The notes below the pieces were generated by a model. The model was given only the letters and a program-made list of their open reading frames with translations, had not been told where the DNA came from and searched no databases. 64,000 nucleotides of DNA from contig JACATO010000589.1 of the NCBI GenBank assembly GCA_018389105.1, positions 1,166,001-1,230,000 on the forward strand. Direction: 5' to 3'. Each line of letters starts with the position of its first letter. The stretch's first letter is position 1. The DNA is from Nautilus pompilius. Lineage: Eukaryota; Mollusca; Cephalopoda; Nautilida; Nautilidae. Shown piece after piece: positions 11,057 through 23,878 of this stretch. A program made the translations under genes and the position numbers.

Positions 11057-14000
11057 TTACATATTTTTGAAATAGTTTTTGGTCGAGGTGAGCTGACCGC
11101 TCTCTGAAGCCTTACGACTACCCCAAGCTATCCGTTGTGTGGTGAAGACCAGGAAGTTCGAAAGGCAGTCCTTTTTACTTTTTGATGGGAATCCAAAGAT
11201 GCGCCAGTACAAATTAAGTTTGTCCTGGGGACTTTTAATTTTGAAGATCAAATCTCGGACTAGGCACCACAGTTCTATATTCACGGGACATTAAAATATA
11301 CAGTGGATTGCCGTTTCGTCCTCGCGACAGGCGAGGCATTTTGGTGATCTAACAATTTTCCATTTATGCCTATTTTCCCTCGTAGGGAGTACATTTCTTA
11401 AAATTTTCCAGTGAGAGTCAGAGGAGTATCCATCCAAGAGGTGATTTATGGAGCTTTTCCAGATTCTATCCCATGGAAGTGGTCCTGAATTTATCGTACT
11501 TTCCCACTTCCCCCTGTAGTCCGGTTCCTGGATATGTCGTGACGCCAGGAAGTAGATGTCACGTTGGGATAGTTTGTCTAGATCAACTGTGTTAGTGCCT
11601 AAGCTTGTTTCGTTGTTTGTCCCTATGTTAATGTTTGACTTGATCCAATTGGTTAGCGATGTCGCGTGGTAGTCGGTTAATAGTTTTCTCTTGGCTCCAT
11701 ATAGTTTTAGTTTGTTAGTTAGAACATGCAGACCATTTGTAATGTTAAATGCCTTAGCTAAGCGATCGATGAATAAATTTTGCCATCTTGGTCTATTATC
11801 TATCGTCCTTATGATATCCATGATATTTTAAATTTGTTGAGTGCCCATTTTGCTCTCTAGGTTTAGGAGATTTAAACCTTCTTGACTTCGAGGGAGTCTT
11901 GTTATTTGTTTGTTTGCCAGGTGTTTGCGCCTCTGCCAGAGAAACCGATCGAGATCGGCGTCAATGGAGGAGCGCGCCCAACCTGGCAGCTCTATAATTT
12001 TGGATTTGTAGTATATTTTTGGGGTAGTGTAAGTGTTAATTAGGTGGGTTTTGATGAAGAAGGAGAGGTTAGAAGCGGATCAGCCTATTAGTTTGGCTTT
12101 TATTTTGTTAATTGTGGGGATCCAGTTTTCTTTTTGGGTGTTAGTACTGTCATTAGTGAAGAAAAGGATGCCTAAGAGTTTGATATTTTCCTCCACCCAC
12201 TCGATGTAAATTGATGTAAAAGCGCTTCGGCGCCCCAAAGCCATGCTGCTTTGGTTTTCTTGCGGTTGATCCTTGACCCTGAGGCCTTTTCGTAGACCTT
12301 AAGGGCTTTGAAAGCTGATCCCACCCTGGCTGCATCCTGCAGCAGAAGGGCGGTATAGTCTGCATATTGCTGGATCTTGATGTCTTTAATTCCTTTGATG
12401 GATGGAGTGTGTCGGATAAGGGCAGCCAGCGGTTCCGCTGTGATCACGTACAGCATTACACTTAGGGGACACCCCTGCCTGATCCCTCTTGATTGGTGGA
12501 AGGACGAAGATGCGAAGCCGTTTCGTAAAGTTGGGTGCGGATTTGGTTGTAGGTTAGTTTAATGAAGTTAATGAAGTACTCCCCGAAGCCAAGGGTTTTA
12601 AATGTCTCAAGCAGAAAATTCCAGTCTACTCTATCAAAGACTTTTTGTTGGTCGACGGCTAGCATGCTTCCTATGGAATTTTCTGTGTCTAACCTACTTG
12701 TTATTTCTCTGAACAGTTGGAGCGTACTGACGATGCTTCTGCCTGGAACTGAACAGGTCTGATCTGCACTAATAACTTTATCCATAACTTTGGCTAGCCT
12801 ATTTGCTAAAGCCTTAGCTATGATTTTATAGTCGCTATTTAGGAGACTGATGGGCCTCCAGTTGTCCAAGCACTCTCTGTCGCCCCCCCCTTCGGCAGCA
12901 GGACGACAGTAGCAGTGCGTTGGCTTTCTGAGACCACCCTCTTACTGTATGGGCTATTCGCAGTCATTGTCAGGTCCTTAGCCAGGAGATATTTAAATCT
13001 CTTAAAGAAATCCAGCGTAAGGCTATCATTTCCTGGGGATTTGTCTTTATTTGAAGCCCTAATTGCTTGTTTTATTTCTTGAATGGTTAGGGTCCTTCGC
13101 AAAGTTCGGCCTCTTGGGAGTCTAGTTTATTTTCTAGACACGTCAGGATGCTGTCCTGAGCTGACGGACAAGTGTCTTCTCTTGTGTATAACTCTTTATA
13201 TTACCGAGTCTCTTCCTTAATTATATCACCTATATCGGTTAAGACGCGACCATCGTTATTTATTAATTTATTTATAGATTTTCTCTCTGCCTAAGCTCTT
13301 TATAAACCACAGAAAGACCTTCTACAACCTTCGCCGTTCATGGCAGGTACTCGGGCCCTAATTCTAGCGCCTGGCTAACTGGGTTTTGATGGCTTCAGTT
13401 TTATCGATTCTATCTAATCCTATTGCCGCTCTGTTCAGTTCTTCTTTCATTCTATTTTCTAAATATTCCTTACACGCGCTACGCGCCTGACAATAATTTA
13501 TACTAAAATTCCTTAACTTAGCCTTACCTAATTCCCACCACTCCAGATGGTCAACAAACTCGCCCAGACGAAGCGACCAGTCTTCCCAGAAACTCTGTAC
13601 GTTCTCAACATATTCTGACTCCGTCAGAATAGTGTTATTGAGTTTCCAGAGCGCAGGTCGTCTGGTGTTCTCCCGAACTAGAAAGCTGGCCTTAACCTGA
13701 AAGTGGTCAGTCCACGCGATAACGTCGTGCGACAGGTCTTGGAGTTGTCTAGCTACATTTTTAGAGGTGTACACTCTGTCTAAGCTAGTCGCTACATTAT
13801 ATTTCTTACTGTAATGAGTGTACGATTTAACGCTTGGGTGTTTATATCTAAACGCATCGACCAAGCCGAACTGTGAACACATGGTTTGCAGCTGCAACTT
13901 TCCGATCAGATGCGTCCTACTTTAATGTCCGAATCCTGCCTATCGAGTTCATGGGAAGGGACGCAGTTAAAATCACCTATTATATAAATATCTTCTGCAG

Positions 14001-14426
14001 GTAGAATCTAAGTTCCTGCTCTAGTCTATCATTGAAGTTCTGAAGGAACGCTGCACGCTCCTTCCCGACGGTAGGAACGTACACCGATACTATCATTACT
14101 TTTTGTTGGAACTGGTTTTTGTAACTAGCTACAACAATTCTTCCTTGATTATCACTGTAAAAGTGTTCTACTTTAATGTTTAAACTATGGTGAAATAAAA
14201 TGGCTACACCTTTTTACCTCCCTACTGGATCTAGGCTTGTATGTATTAGTCCTGTCCAGTAAGTAAAGTACTTATTTATTTCCTGATTAGTTTGTAAGTG
14301 AAGTTCTTGCATGCAGATTATCGTGTTTTGTGCGGAATGTTCTAGATGATCTAGGAAATCATTCCAATGTTTGTTGAATTTTATTCCTCTCAAATTCAGG
14401 GATGAAAATTCCAAGCGCCTAGCCAT
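11057..14426 (-). pseudogene. LINE ORF2 (endonuclease / reverse transcriptase), disrupted
   Basis: Remnant ORF2 of a Tx1/L1-like non-LTR retrotransposon, which would nick target DNA and reverse-transcribe its own RNA. In order on the minus strand: an AP-type endonuclease start (about 14,426-14,000) with 'CMQELHL', carrying the catalytic Glu, and 'VYVPT'; 'TDHFQV' near 13,690; a long linker (13,897-13,364); and a reverse transcriptase (13,102-12,170) with 'NWRPISLLN', 'VPGRSI', 'VFDRVDW', 'RQGCPLS' and 'QYADYTALLL'. After this come a zinc-knuckle-like 'CLACREDETAIHC' near 11,330 and a C-terminal end at about 11,057. The catalytic YADD box reads YADY, and stops and frameshifts separate the blocks, one near a C-run at about 12,888. 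Inactive. The clade is inferred from domain order and ORF1 type. Confidence 0.9.
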
Positions 14427-14507
14427 AATCGCTAAATCTAGCTCATCGTCCGTTGGACGTTACCCAGTTGAAGCCGAAAGGTCAGTGCAAAAGGAAATGA
14501 TACCTAT

Positions 14508-15620
14508 TCAGGTGATCAATTCCATGCCTTCAACCCCCTGAGTCGTCGGTGCGGACTGTGAAGGGGTTGTGGTTGGCGAAACAGAAAGTGTGGAGTGTGT
14601 CTCGAGGGATTTCGATCTCTTCACTGGTTGTTTCCTCTCGGATCTCTTCTCTTTTTTTGGAGGAGAATTCCCGGTAGACCGCTGTCTTCCCCTTTTTCCT
14701 TTTGGAGTTTTCGGTTTGATGTCAGCTCCTTCCGTAGGTAGTTCATCATCTGTTGGTGGCTCAGTAGTCAGGTCTACAGTGACTATTTCAGATAGCTGTG
14801 CTGACACCTGGGTGGTCTTGTACGTGGTTGCTTCTTTGATTGAGGGACAACTAACAACAGTATGTCCCCTCATTTGGCAGGTTGGGAAGTATGGTGGATG
14901 GCTAGGTTGATCTTTATACACAATTGTCACTGTGTAGGTCCGGCCATCCACCGTTTCTGTTATTCGCCTTGATATGGATTCCCTCAAGATCATCTTCCCG
15001 CTGCGATGACCAGACCAGAAGGGCATGCCCGGAAGACAGTCATACTCGAAGGGAACGATTACTTTCCCATATTTCTTAAGGATTTTAGCCGGAATGTCTT
15101 CATCGGCGGCGAGGGGAAGTCCGCGGACTTTCACCCACGCCACCGGGTTTGCTCCTCATAATGGGTATGAGATGCCTTTGATCTCCAAGTTTCTAGACGA
15201 AAGGAGGTCACATCTTTATTTGTCCTACAGACTATTTCAATTGGCTTGCTGAAGCCTCCCAGGATGGCCTTACTTTGTCGATCAAGCCAGCGTCAATTAT
15301 GGCTTGTCCAGCTTCTATGCTACTTGTTCCAGCGCCTGCATGCAGGAACAAGGAGCATTTTCGGTCAAAGGATTTTTTGTTTGTGTGGAGGGTTTGATGT
15401 CCAGATCTTCAAGGAATTTCTTGAAGGATAATGGATCATCATTGGGTTCCACATCCTCGAAGGCATTCAAACCCTCAATTACATCAAAGATGCTCTGACT
15501 TGCTGCCTGAGCATAGGTGGTGACATCTGTAGAAGTAGAAGCCTGAGGCTCCATGACGATTGAGCAGCCTCGTTCCAAGCAACGAACACAACAAGGGTTA
15601 GCAAAAATAAAAAAGACCAA
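14508..15620 (-). pseudogene. LINE ORF1 (nucleic-acid-binding protein), disrupted
   Basis: ORF1 lies directly upstream of ORF2 on the same strand. The N-terminal piece (15,620-15,315) is acidic and Ser/Thr-rich. The main piece (15,143-14,508, 211 codons) starts with 'VKVRGLPLAADEDI', has the 'GKVIVPFEY' and 'GRTYTVTIVY' strands of an RRM-like segment, then a damaged CCHC zinc knuckle ('CQMRGHTVVSC', first Cys lost) and a basic Lys/Arg/Ser-rich tail. This matches the ORF1 layout of Tx1-type LINEs, which coats the element RNA. Stops and a frameshift separate the pieces, so it is not functional. The adjoining ORF2 supports the assignment. Confidence 0.8.
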
Positions 15621-15629
15621 AGGAATTCA

Positions 15630-17500
15630 GGGGTTTAGTAAGAAAGACACAAGAACTAAGCAAAGAAAATGACAGCAATAACCAAGTCTGCAAAGAAAAA
15701 CGCGAAAATTCCAAAAATAGAGCAGAAACAAAAGAAACAATCAAAAACACTTACCTGAAGAAATTCTTTAAAAAAATGGCTCCACTACTTTCAGAATCCG
15801 ATTTTATGAAGGGTCGCAACGCGATCTTTCAGAGAAGGCCGAGAAGAGAACCAGAATTAACGTCATCTAATTACCATGATTCCAACATCCTTCTTCACCC
15901 CCCCCAGTAAATTTAATTAGCGTTACCTGACTTCTTCGCCGCTGTGTCATTGTTCCTGACCGGTAATGAATCAGAACTAAAGTCTGAAAAACGGACAACA
16001 TTTTATGCGGGATTGGTTAGCTTCCTACTGATGTTTCTGACTGATAGTTTGACATCTGATCGGTATGATGGCCTAGAATCATCATGACTTGAGGCACCAT
16101 TTTTTTATGTGTTGTCCAGTTAGCCTCCCCTCGAATATTTTAAGGTATTTATCGTTTTATGGTTTCATAGCTATTTTTTTTCCATACCAGCAGAAATACC
16201 ACGAGTTATCAAAACCCCGTTACCTATTATAGTTTGTAAGGGTTGTATTACTCACATTTCAAAATTTAAGAAATCGCTCTTTGAAATAGCTGAAAACTAC
16301 AGAATCCTCACGACACGGCATTCAAACATGCACTATCCATACCTGAGATTAATTAAGCAAACAACAGTTACTAAAACAGACAATAAAATTGTAAGTGATG
16401 AAGTGTGCCAGAATGTTATCGGTTTTCCTGCGATATAGCGAGGTTACCATGGCACCTATCCAAAACGAAAATTTACGAGCCCACAGGCATTCAAACTTTG
16501 ACTCGAAGTGCCAGAATCCGTACATCCTAGAAGACCCCTGGATATGGAAATTTCTTACCTGTCAGTCTAGAATTATTGTGTAAGTGACAAAAATTTGTTG
16601 AGCAGGTGGAGCAAGCTTATTTCTCCATGTATTTTTAGCTACAAGTATAGAACGTCTCAGCACGGCACGGATTCTTCGGAATTTGTGTCAGATTATTAGC
16701 AGAATAAAAGTTACATCAGTTGACAACTAGAAGCTGGTTATTTACCTTATTCAGTTAACTACTGCCACACTAGTTAGGAACTGGGCATGCTTGATTGTTG
16801 CCCCCCGATATGTTTATGCAAATTGGAAAGCTTTAAATAACCAAGAAGGAATATTTTCGTTAGTTCATGCTCTCTGCATCAGTAATAATTCTTCTATGGT
16901 GGAGTGAATGTATCGTCGCCTAATTTCTTCAAGCTAGCCGTAATAGTAGATCGTTGCTGGTGGGAAAGTCACGCGGATATAATTACAAGATACGAGTTAC
17001 CCCCCGTAGAGCGAAAAGACAAAACTTCTTTTAAAAAATTCTATAAGAACCAATAACAAGAGAGATATTAAGTTTTTGTGGCAACATCCCTAGTTTCTTT
17101 ACCCCCTCCTAATATTACCTTAGGTAATGGATTTTTGCCAGATGTTGTGCATACGTGCGGAAGCGTTATCTTGGAATCCTAATGAAGAGCAAATGCTACC
17201 AAAATCAGACTATTCTTTGTCTGGTGCACGCTACATTATTAAAGATGGGTGGAATACAGTTCAAAAACAGACGAAGGAATCTCTTATCTAGACACTCAGC
17301 CCACACGTGCTGTGATGGCTATACCCGTCGTTTCGAGCCACGGGCCATGTTATCTTCATTGTATTCCTCATTTTGATAATTATACTCTGACGGTGCAAAA
17401 CGAGAACCCTGTATGCACGTGCCAAACACTGTACAAGACGCCACATCGGCAATAATGAAAGGGAGAGACAAAAGAAAGAGTAAAACAAGCAAAAATAAAA
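15630..17500. other. Unassigned DNA upstream of the LINE
   Basis: A-rich sequence at 15,600-15,770 borders the LINE and may be its 5' UTR. Beyond it only short open frames are present, without motifs. Nothing assignable. Confidence 0.35.
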
Positions 17501-20500
17501 GCCTAAGTTATGGAAGTAGAATTAATTAATTTCCAGCAGAAAATTCCTCTTACAGAGTTTTATCATTTCGAAAAATTCGTCTTTTGGACAAAGTAATTTT
17601 TCTACGCGGCCACATTTGGGTTTTTTGTCCCCCCCCAACCGGGGTAAAACGACCTTCCAAACCACCAATGACAATGGCACAGAGAGAACCCGTTGTAAGT
17701 TCCTCTTGCAGGCGACTTCTAAGCTCAGTGATAGCAGGGAAGCGGCAGCCGTTCGTCTCGGTAACTGGCACCGAACGCGGCAGGAAGCCAGGCGGCGCGG
17801 CCAGGCCGCAAAGCACCAAAACATCTGGCACCTTTCCCGCAGCGGATTAGATATCACAGGGTTTCTTCCCAGCCTTTGTTCGTCCGAAAGCTGATTGCAA
17901 ACCGGTAGTGCAATATATATATATATATATACATCATTCCAATAGGCTTTTGTCATAGTCTGTGAGCGGCTTTTCCCCGTTTGGTTGCCTAGCATCCAGC
18001 GCTCGGGCAGGTTTGCACTGTGTCACGTGACACCAGCAGTAGACATTACGAGGCTGACCGGACAACAATGGCCATAATAATACGTAGGAGTAGTCGTGGT
18101 AAACATCGCGAGAAATTATGTCGCTCCAGTCAAACAACCAATAAATTATTTATACGTTTCTAAAAGATGTCTGATGCGAATATTAGATCTTTTTATATAG
18201 CGAACGAAAACTGTACAGTTTGAGAGATTCCTCATATTTGATGAATGGCGCAAGGTCTAATGTCTTAGAAGGTGTGTTAATTTTCTTTTGTTTAAAGGAA
18301 GAAAAAAAGCAAGGAAACAATATATTTTCGTCAATATATCGCATATAAAAATAAAAGTATAAATGTTTACCTAATTATCGTACATAATGAAAATCACTTA
18401 TACTGTTTTATTTTTTCTACTTGGCACAAATCCTTATTTTCTTTTCAGTTAATTATTCACACAAATGCAATTTCCACTGTTTCTTTTAAAAATATGTTAG
18501 ACCAAGCTGCTAAGCATCTGAGATTATTTAAGTATTTAAAAGCATACATTTCTTCGTAATTTCTTTTTGTAAAAGAATAAACAATAAGATTTATTTAACA
18601 AGCTACAAAACAGATCAAAGGTCAGTACGATAATATATAATTGTTTACTGGTTGTCTCCCTTACATCATTACGTGTTTATTCAAAGTTGAAAAAGGACAA
18701 AAACGTTTGGTTTTCCCAAAGGATTCCTGACCAGCTGCTGCTGTTCTCAGGCCGAGACAATCTGCTTGCTTCATTTAAAATTTACTGTGTGTTTCCTTTA
18801 GTTTTGGTCCCAGTGAAGCATGCACTTCCGAAGACAGTTGGTTGTAGAACAAAATAACTGACAGCACAACGGTAGTTGCTTCCCCTGTCGTTTCTGGGAC
18901 TAGAAAACAAACAAAGCCCCATTCCCACTCGACAGGAAATAAATCGTCTCGCCTCATCGTATCCGCGTGACAGGCGCGCGAGCGATCGACAGTCTGCAAG
19001 AACGGCGCGAGGCGCTGTGACGGTGATTATCTTTGGTCATGCGAGACCGGCGACTGATTCAAGAAAATTGTGATGTTCGAAACCCTCCCTCCACTCCCCG
19101 GCTCTTTCTGACCGGTCCACATTAGAATCTTTGCAATTCTGGTCTAGAATAATCTCGCTTAATCCGGCAGCCAGAATGAATCGCTCGAACACATAATCCG
19201 GCGGTTGAAGACCAATGGTCGGAGTCCATCCCTGGAAACGGCGCGGTTCGGGAACAACTTCCCGACGCCTTTTCGTGTTTCTTTGCAGCTCCTTCCTCTC
19301 GGCCAGTTGGGGTGGGTTTCCTTCCACATCTAAAAATGGTGGAAAGTTTTCTCGCGGAAGTCGGAAGTGCTCGGCCCCGTCCCTGGCACAGGGTGGCAAC
19401 GATTTCCGGTAGACATCAGCGGGACTCGCCAGGTTTGTCTACCCTTGGACGTCGCTGTGCTGGCAAGCAACATGTCGTCCACTTCGTTCTCAATCTCTAA
19501 CTCCGTTTTAATGTTTAGGAATTTCAAAGCTGCTTATTACTCGACTGTACAAATATTTCTTTATAAATTGTGCTTCGTAATTTTCTATGTATTTGTGAAT
19601 GGGAAAAATGAATTAATGGATCAGTTAGTCGCCCTATATTGCACCGTTAAATAATAATAAAAAAACCCACCGTGATATATTGTTTGCTTTTAGTAGTAGA
19701 GCTTTAGAATACAATAGTTGTTGCTAACAGATGCTGATAAATAAAACTGTTGTCGAAGGTGAACATTCTCGAAATTACGTAGAACAATTATCAGTAAAGT
19801 AAAACTAAGCGTCATCGCAAGAATATGGCTCATGAAACTGCTCTTCCTGCAAGAACCACGTGATTGATTCTAAGTCCAGCTAACAAAAGACATTTTCGAT
19901 TTCCGAGTTGCTTCGACTGTTTTCACGTGACGTTGCCTTGAAGCGACCGTTTGATTCCCCCCCCCCAACACAGCATTTTGGTTAGAACTGGGGTTAGGAT
20001 TAAGATTTCTGAAATTACTTTCGTTTTTGAATAACTTTTTTTTTTTATTGCAAATGCTGGACTATAATCTCGTTGAACAGAATGTTTAGATTCATTCATC
20101 CGCAATCGAAGTTAATTAAAAATATTAAATTTAGTTTTAATTCTAACATATAAAACCTGTTGTAAAATTAAAATTGTCAAAACAGGGGAAGAAAAAGGAA
20201 AATTTTAATTTTAATTTTTAAGAAAATGTTTCAGAAAGTTCTGTTGTGTTTATTTCGGCAAAACAATTTTAAAAAAGTTTCCTTTACAAGAGAGACAGAT
20301 TTTCGCTTGTTAAACTAGAAACCCCCCCAAACTTTTACTGTTCTCCAGCCTCATGAAACTAAAACAAAAAGAGATAAATCTTTAGTTTGCACTATTCATT
20401 ATTTTTTAAAAAAATTTTAATTAAATTTTTTACAAACTATAGTCTGCAAACAAAGATACAAGCGACGAGTCGTGCTTTTCGCAGAGAGAACAGCGTGCAG

Positions 20501-21600
20501 ACTGACGAAAGAATCCCAGAAATTACATCGCACGCACAGGATGGGATGTGACAGTCATCTTCTCCGGAACTAAACGGTTCTGAAAACGCGTGAAATTCGC
20601 TACATACCTGCACACGGCCCCGTTACCATCTTTGTTAATAAACTAGCTACGAATGTGGTTTGGGGGGGTGTGTGAGTTTAGGGATCTCTAAGGATCATTC
20701 AGCACAAAATGAGAACATATTAAGCACACTGCCGTTGCTTTTCAGTACAATATTTTATCGCAGTTATTTCTAGATCCCCAACAAGACACCACGAGGTTGG
20801 CGAGTTCACGGAGATACCTCATTCAAGCCGCTCGATACTTACAATTCTTCGTGAGGATCGCTAACTCGACGTCCGTGCCGAGAGAAACCGTTTTTTTGTT
20901 TTTTCCACCACCATCACCATTTATCTAAAATGACTTCTATACAGCAACGAACCACGAACTATCGACACAGACAGTTTACAACAGGCTTCAAGCCTGTGGT
21001 GTGCGTCCAGATTACGCAGCAACGTGTGTAATGAGCGACGGGGCATCGCAACTGGTGGATGAAGAGTTAGAGCCATGTCCTTTAATCCGACGAGTCTAGA
21101 GTCTGTGTTGACACCAAAGATGGACGGGGGAGAGTCTTGGCACAAACTTATGAACAATTTGCTAACCGTGCTACTAACCAACACGCTCAATTTGGTTGGC
21201 ATGCAAGTTGACCTCATAACCGCCCTTGCCGTCGTTAAGAGTGGTTTCACAACTGGTGCCGGATGCCAAGTTGAGATCAATACGGCCTCGGTCTTCCCCT
21301 TGGTCAAAGAGCGAGTATCCAGTTTCACCAATGCAATTATGTGGCTCGCAAACCACCGGAGTTGAATCGGATCGAAGGTTTCCGTGACTTTCACCCGAAT
21401 CGTGATTGTACTCACCAAGGTCCACCCACACTTTGGCACTAGTCAAAGAATGGCGCAACATCTGATAACCACAACAGGATCTGGTCGGTGACTTGAATAC
21501 GTTTCTGTTCCAGCCTAGTGAGGATCACACATACATGTTATTAAAGCTGTATATCGAAACGCAGGTTTATCTGCAGTTATCCACACTGACCTTGTTGCGA
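17500..21600. other. Unassigned DNA with GC-rich islands
   Basis: GC-rich islands lie at about 17,600-17,880, 18,880-19,480 and 20,900-21,480, separated by AT-rich DNA; a (TA)n lies at 17,914-17,931. The 20,921-21,439 minus frame (172 codons) coincides with open frames in another minus frame and on the plus strand. None shows a domain, signal peptide or convincing intron boundaries. They could be first exons, CpG-rich regulatory DNA or unknown repeats; the sequence does not decide. Confidence 0.35.
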
Positions 21601-21621
21601 TTTTGCACGTTCATTTTAGAC

Positions 21622-22342
21622 CAGTGGGTCGCGACCTATTAGGGGGTCGCGAAGTGTTTTCTGGGGGGGGCAATGCAGAACCCTGGAAGTTTCAATTTTT
21701 GTCGTATGACTGAGTCAGGAAACTGTTCAAGAGTATGTATCTGTTTTGTGTATATGTACCGTATTTGCCGGCTTATAAGACGCACTTTTTTCCAGAAAAA
21801 GTATACAAAAATTACCCTGCGTCCAATACACCGGTATCACCGGTGGGAGGCCGAGTGCCGAAGGTGTAAGGCTCGTCTCCCACGGCAGGCACTGCCGATT
21901 GCTTCAGAGGTCTCCGCGGCAACACACCTGCATCACCGGCTGCCCGCAGCTTCCTGTCGCTCTGCCACCCTCGTAGAAACACGGACAATACACGCTGGCG
22001 ACAAAGGCCAGAACTAGAACTGTTACCACAGTAGGACTGACGCAATCGAACCGCGCTCCCATTGGGGCCTGAAGCTAAAAGACTCGGACCACGACGCCTG
22101 GGGCAGAGCACGCTACAAGGACTGGACTGTGACTTCGGGCGCCGGACGCACACTAGCCAGCTCGATTTTAGGCAAACTTGGGCACCAAACTGTCAATATA
22201 TTCAAATAAAACTTATTTATGTGATTTTTTTTGCTAAATTTATTCTTGATTTTTTTTTTCAATTATGGAAGTGTAGCAGGGGTCGTAGGTCTTTTGAGTA
22301 TTAGAAAAAAGTCCACGAATCCAAAAAGGTTGGGAACCACTG
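21622..22342 (+). mobile_element. Non-autonomous hAT-like element with an internal second repeat
   Basis: The left end reads CAGTGGGTCGCGACC and, a few bases on, GGGGGTCGCGAA. The right end reads AAGGTTGGGAACCACTG. Together these are the CAGTGGTTCCCAACC / GGTCGCGA type of terminus seen in many hAT elements. The left end lacks the 'TTCCCAACC' part. Flanks TTTTAGAC and ATTTAGAT agree at six of eight positions, compatible with an eroded 8-bp target duplication. Inside, from about 21,758, starts another repeat ('ACCGTATTTGCCGGCTTATA', then AGACGCAC), followed by a GC-rich segment to about 22,160. No transposase is encoded. Confidence 0.6.
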
Positions 22343-22576
22343 ATTTAGATAGTCATTTTTTATCGCCAAACAATTTAACTGAACTTCCACTGGCATAAGT
22401 TTTTGCAGAGAGAGATTGCTTCAGTATTCAAGTCTTTTAAAACCAGAATTTGAACTCGTATGAAAAACGTGTCGTACAACCATTATAGGCTCAGCAAAGC
22501 TTCTTACATTTATGTATGAGGTACAGTATGGAAATAATTATGAAAACAGAGTGAAAAGAGTATAAAATGCAAATAG

Positions 22577-22604
22577 CACGTGATAGAATCCCATATCACG
22601 TGCA
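22577..22604. repeat. Short perfect inverted repeat
   Basis: GCACGTGATA and TATCACGTGC form a 10-bp perfect stem around an 8-bp loop. Each arm carries the E-box-like CACGTG. The role is unknown; it could be part of a transposon end or a protein-binding pair. Confidence 0.6.
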
Positions 22605-22749
22605 AAATACAAAGGTTTATACAGTCGTGTACTGTTATATAGTACGCCGTGATTTGTTGTCATGCGAACAATCACAAAATTCCACACCTGCAGGACTACA
22701 AAAGTACAGGAAGTTATATTATTGTAGTGTCGTAAACGTGTAGTAAATA

Positions 22750-23800
22750 CTATGGCTGACAGAAAAGAAATATTACATGAAGAGCGTATATATACAAGTC
22801 TAAGCTAGTGCAGAAAACTCCATGCGGCAGATTGCAGCTTGACTTCGTGTTTCAGAAGGATCTGTATGCAAAACACCGAGAAGGATACGCGAGACTGGTA
22901 CTGATGACAATAGACAAGGTCGAGGGAAGAAAACCCGAACTTCCCGATAGCGATGCTAAGTATGTCAGGAGGTGTTCTTTTGGTGACATGAGACGAGCCG
23001 GATCTTGCAAAGGACCTTGCTGCAGGTGCGAGTGTTAACGTCTCTTCAAAAACGATAAGACATACAGTAGCGCGAGGAGGCCTCACTGGCAATGTGACGG
23101 CCCACAAACCTGCACTAAGGAGACAACTAGACGGAAAGGTTGCTGAAACAGGCAGCGGGAATGAAACATTGGGATGGATAAAGCTGGAAGAGAGAGCGCT
23201 CTTTATAGAGGTAAGTCCACGCTTGAGCCATCTGGCAACAATCAGTGGCCGTTCGTTCGAAAGCAGACCGGGAAGTGATATAACAGTCAACGCCCTACAG
23301 CCACAGCCACAGTGAAGTGGATCAGCGCAAGTCTGGCGCTGCACGCCCATCAAGAGTGTCGGAGACCTGCATAAAATCCGCCGGCACCCTGACCGCCGAC
23401 AGTCGCAGGCAGATATTCGTCCTTCGGTGCCCATTCTTTTCGGAAGATATCTCATCTGGCAGGGATTTAATTTTTCACCATGAAAACGATTTCAAGAATA
23501 CAGGAAATGCGGTGAAAAGGCTGTGAGGGGTGTGAAGGGGCTGATAAAGAAGGCACTCACAGTGATGCATTGGGGCGCACGGTCCTGATATGAAAGCGTC
23601 GTTAAGGTCAGTATGGAGCATATGGCTACTGAACAAAACCAGGCGGCAATCAAACGCCATTGATGAATTGCGGAAAGTGCTAATGGATACTTGGAACAAC
23701 ATTCCACAGTCTTATACTGAGAGGCGTGATGCTCTCTATAAAGCAAACGTTTCACACCAAATACTAGTGGACTGTACACGTTTTTCATTCTGTTTCTGTA
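22750..23800 (+). pseudogene. Tc1/mariner-like transposase relic
   Basis: Fragments in several plus frames read like a decayed Tc1-type DDE transposase. Around 23,030-23,120 a stretch near 'KTIRHTVARGGLTGNVTAHK' resembles the second DNA-binding helix region ('TVRR.L...GL.....RKP'). At 23,640-23,720 'AIDELRKVLMDTWNNIPQSY' matches the conserved end of Tc1 transposases ('EL...L...WNNIPQ'). The middle is full of stops and frame changes, and the catalytic residues cannot be read with confidence. The long minus-strand frame here (22,805-23,455) is a shadow. No terminal inverted repeats were identified. Confidence 0.6.
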
Positions 23801-23860
23801 TATTTTCCGTAATAAATCAATGTGTACATACTGTATACGATTCTCAGTTACAATTACTCA

Positions 23861-23878
23861 GTGTGTGTGTGTGTGTGT
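23861..23878 (+). repeat. (GT)n microsatellite
   Basis: Nine GT units just downstream of the Tc1-like relic. Confidence 0.9.

Larger units (their letters stand above)
11050..15620 (-). mobile_element. Near full-length Tx1/L1-like LINE
   Basis: One element carries ORF1 and ORF2 in the usual order on the minus strand, about 4.6 kb as visible. Neither terminus is marked by a target-site duplication I can identify, nor by a 3' poly(A). Both ORFs are broken, so the copy is dead. A shorter copy of the same family sits about 2 kb away in the same orientation (7,490-9,330). Confidence 0.85.

Noticed and set aside
22805..23455. 216-codon minus-strand ORF
   Set aside because: It overlies the plus-strand Tc1-like relic in an opposite frame, has no recognisable domain, and is explained as a shadow of decayed coding sequence.
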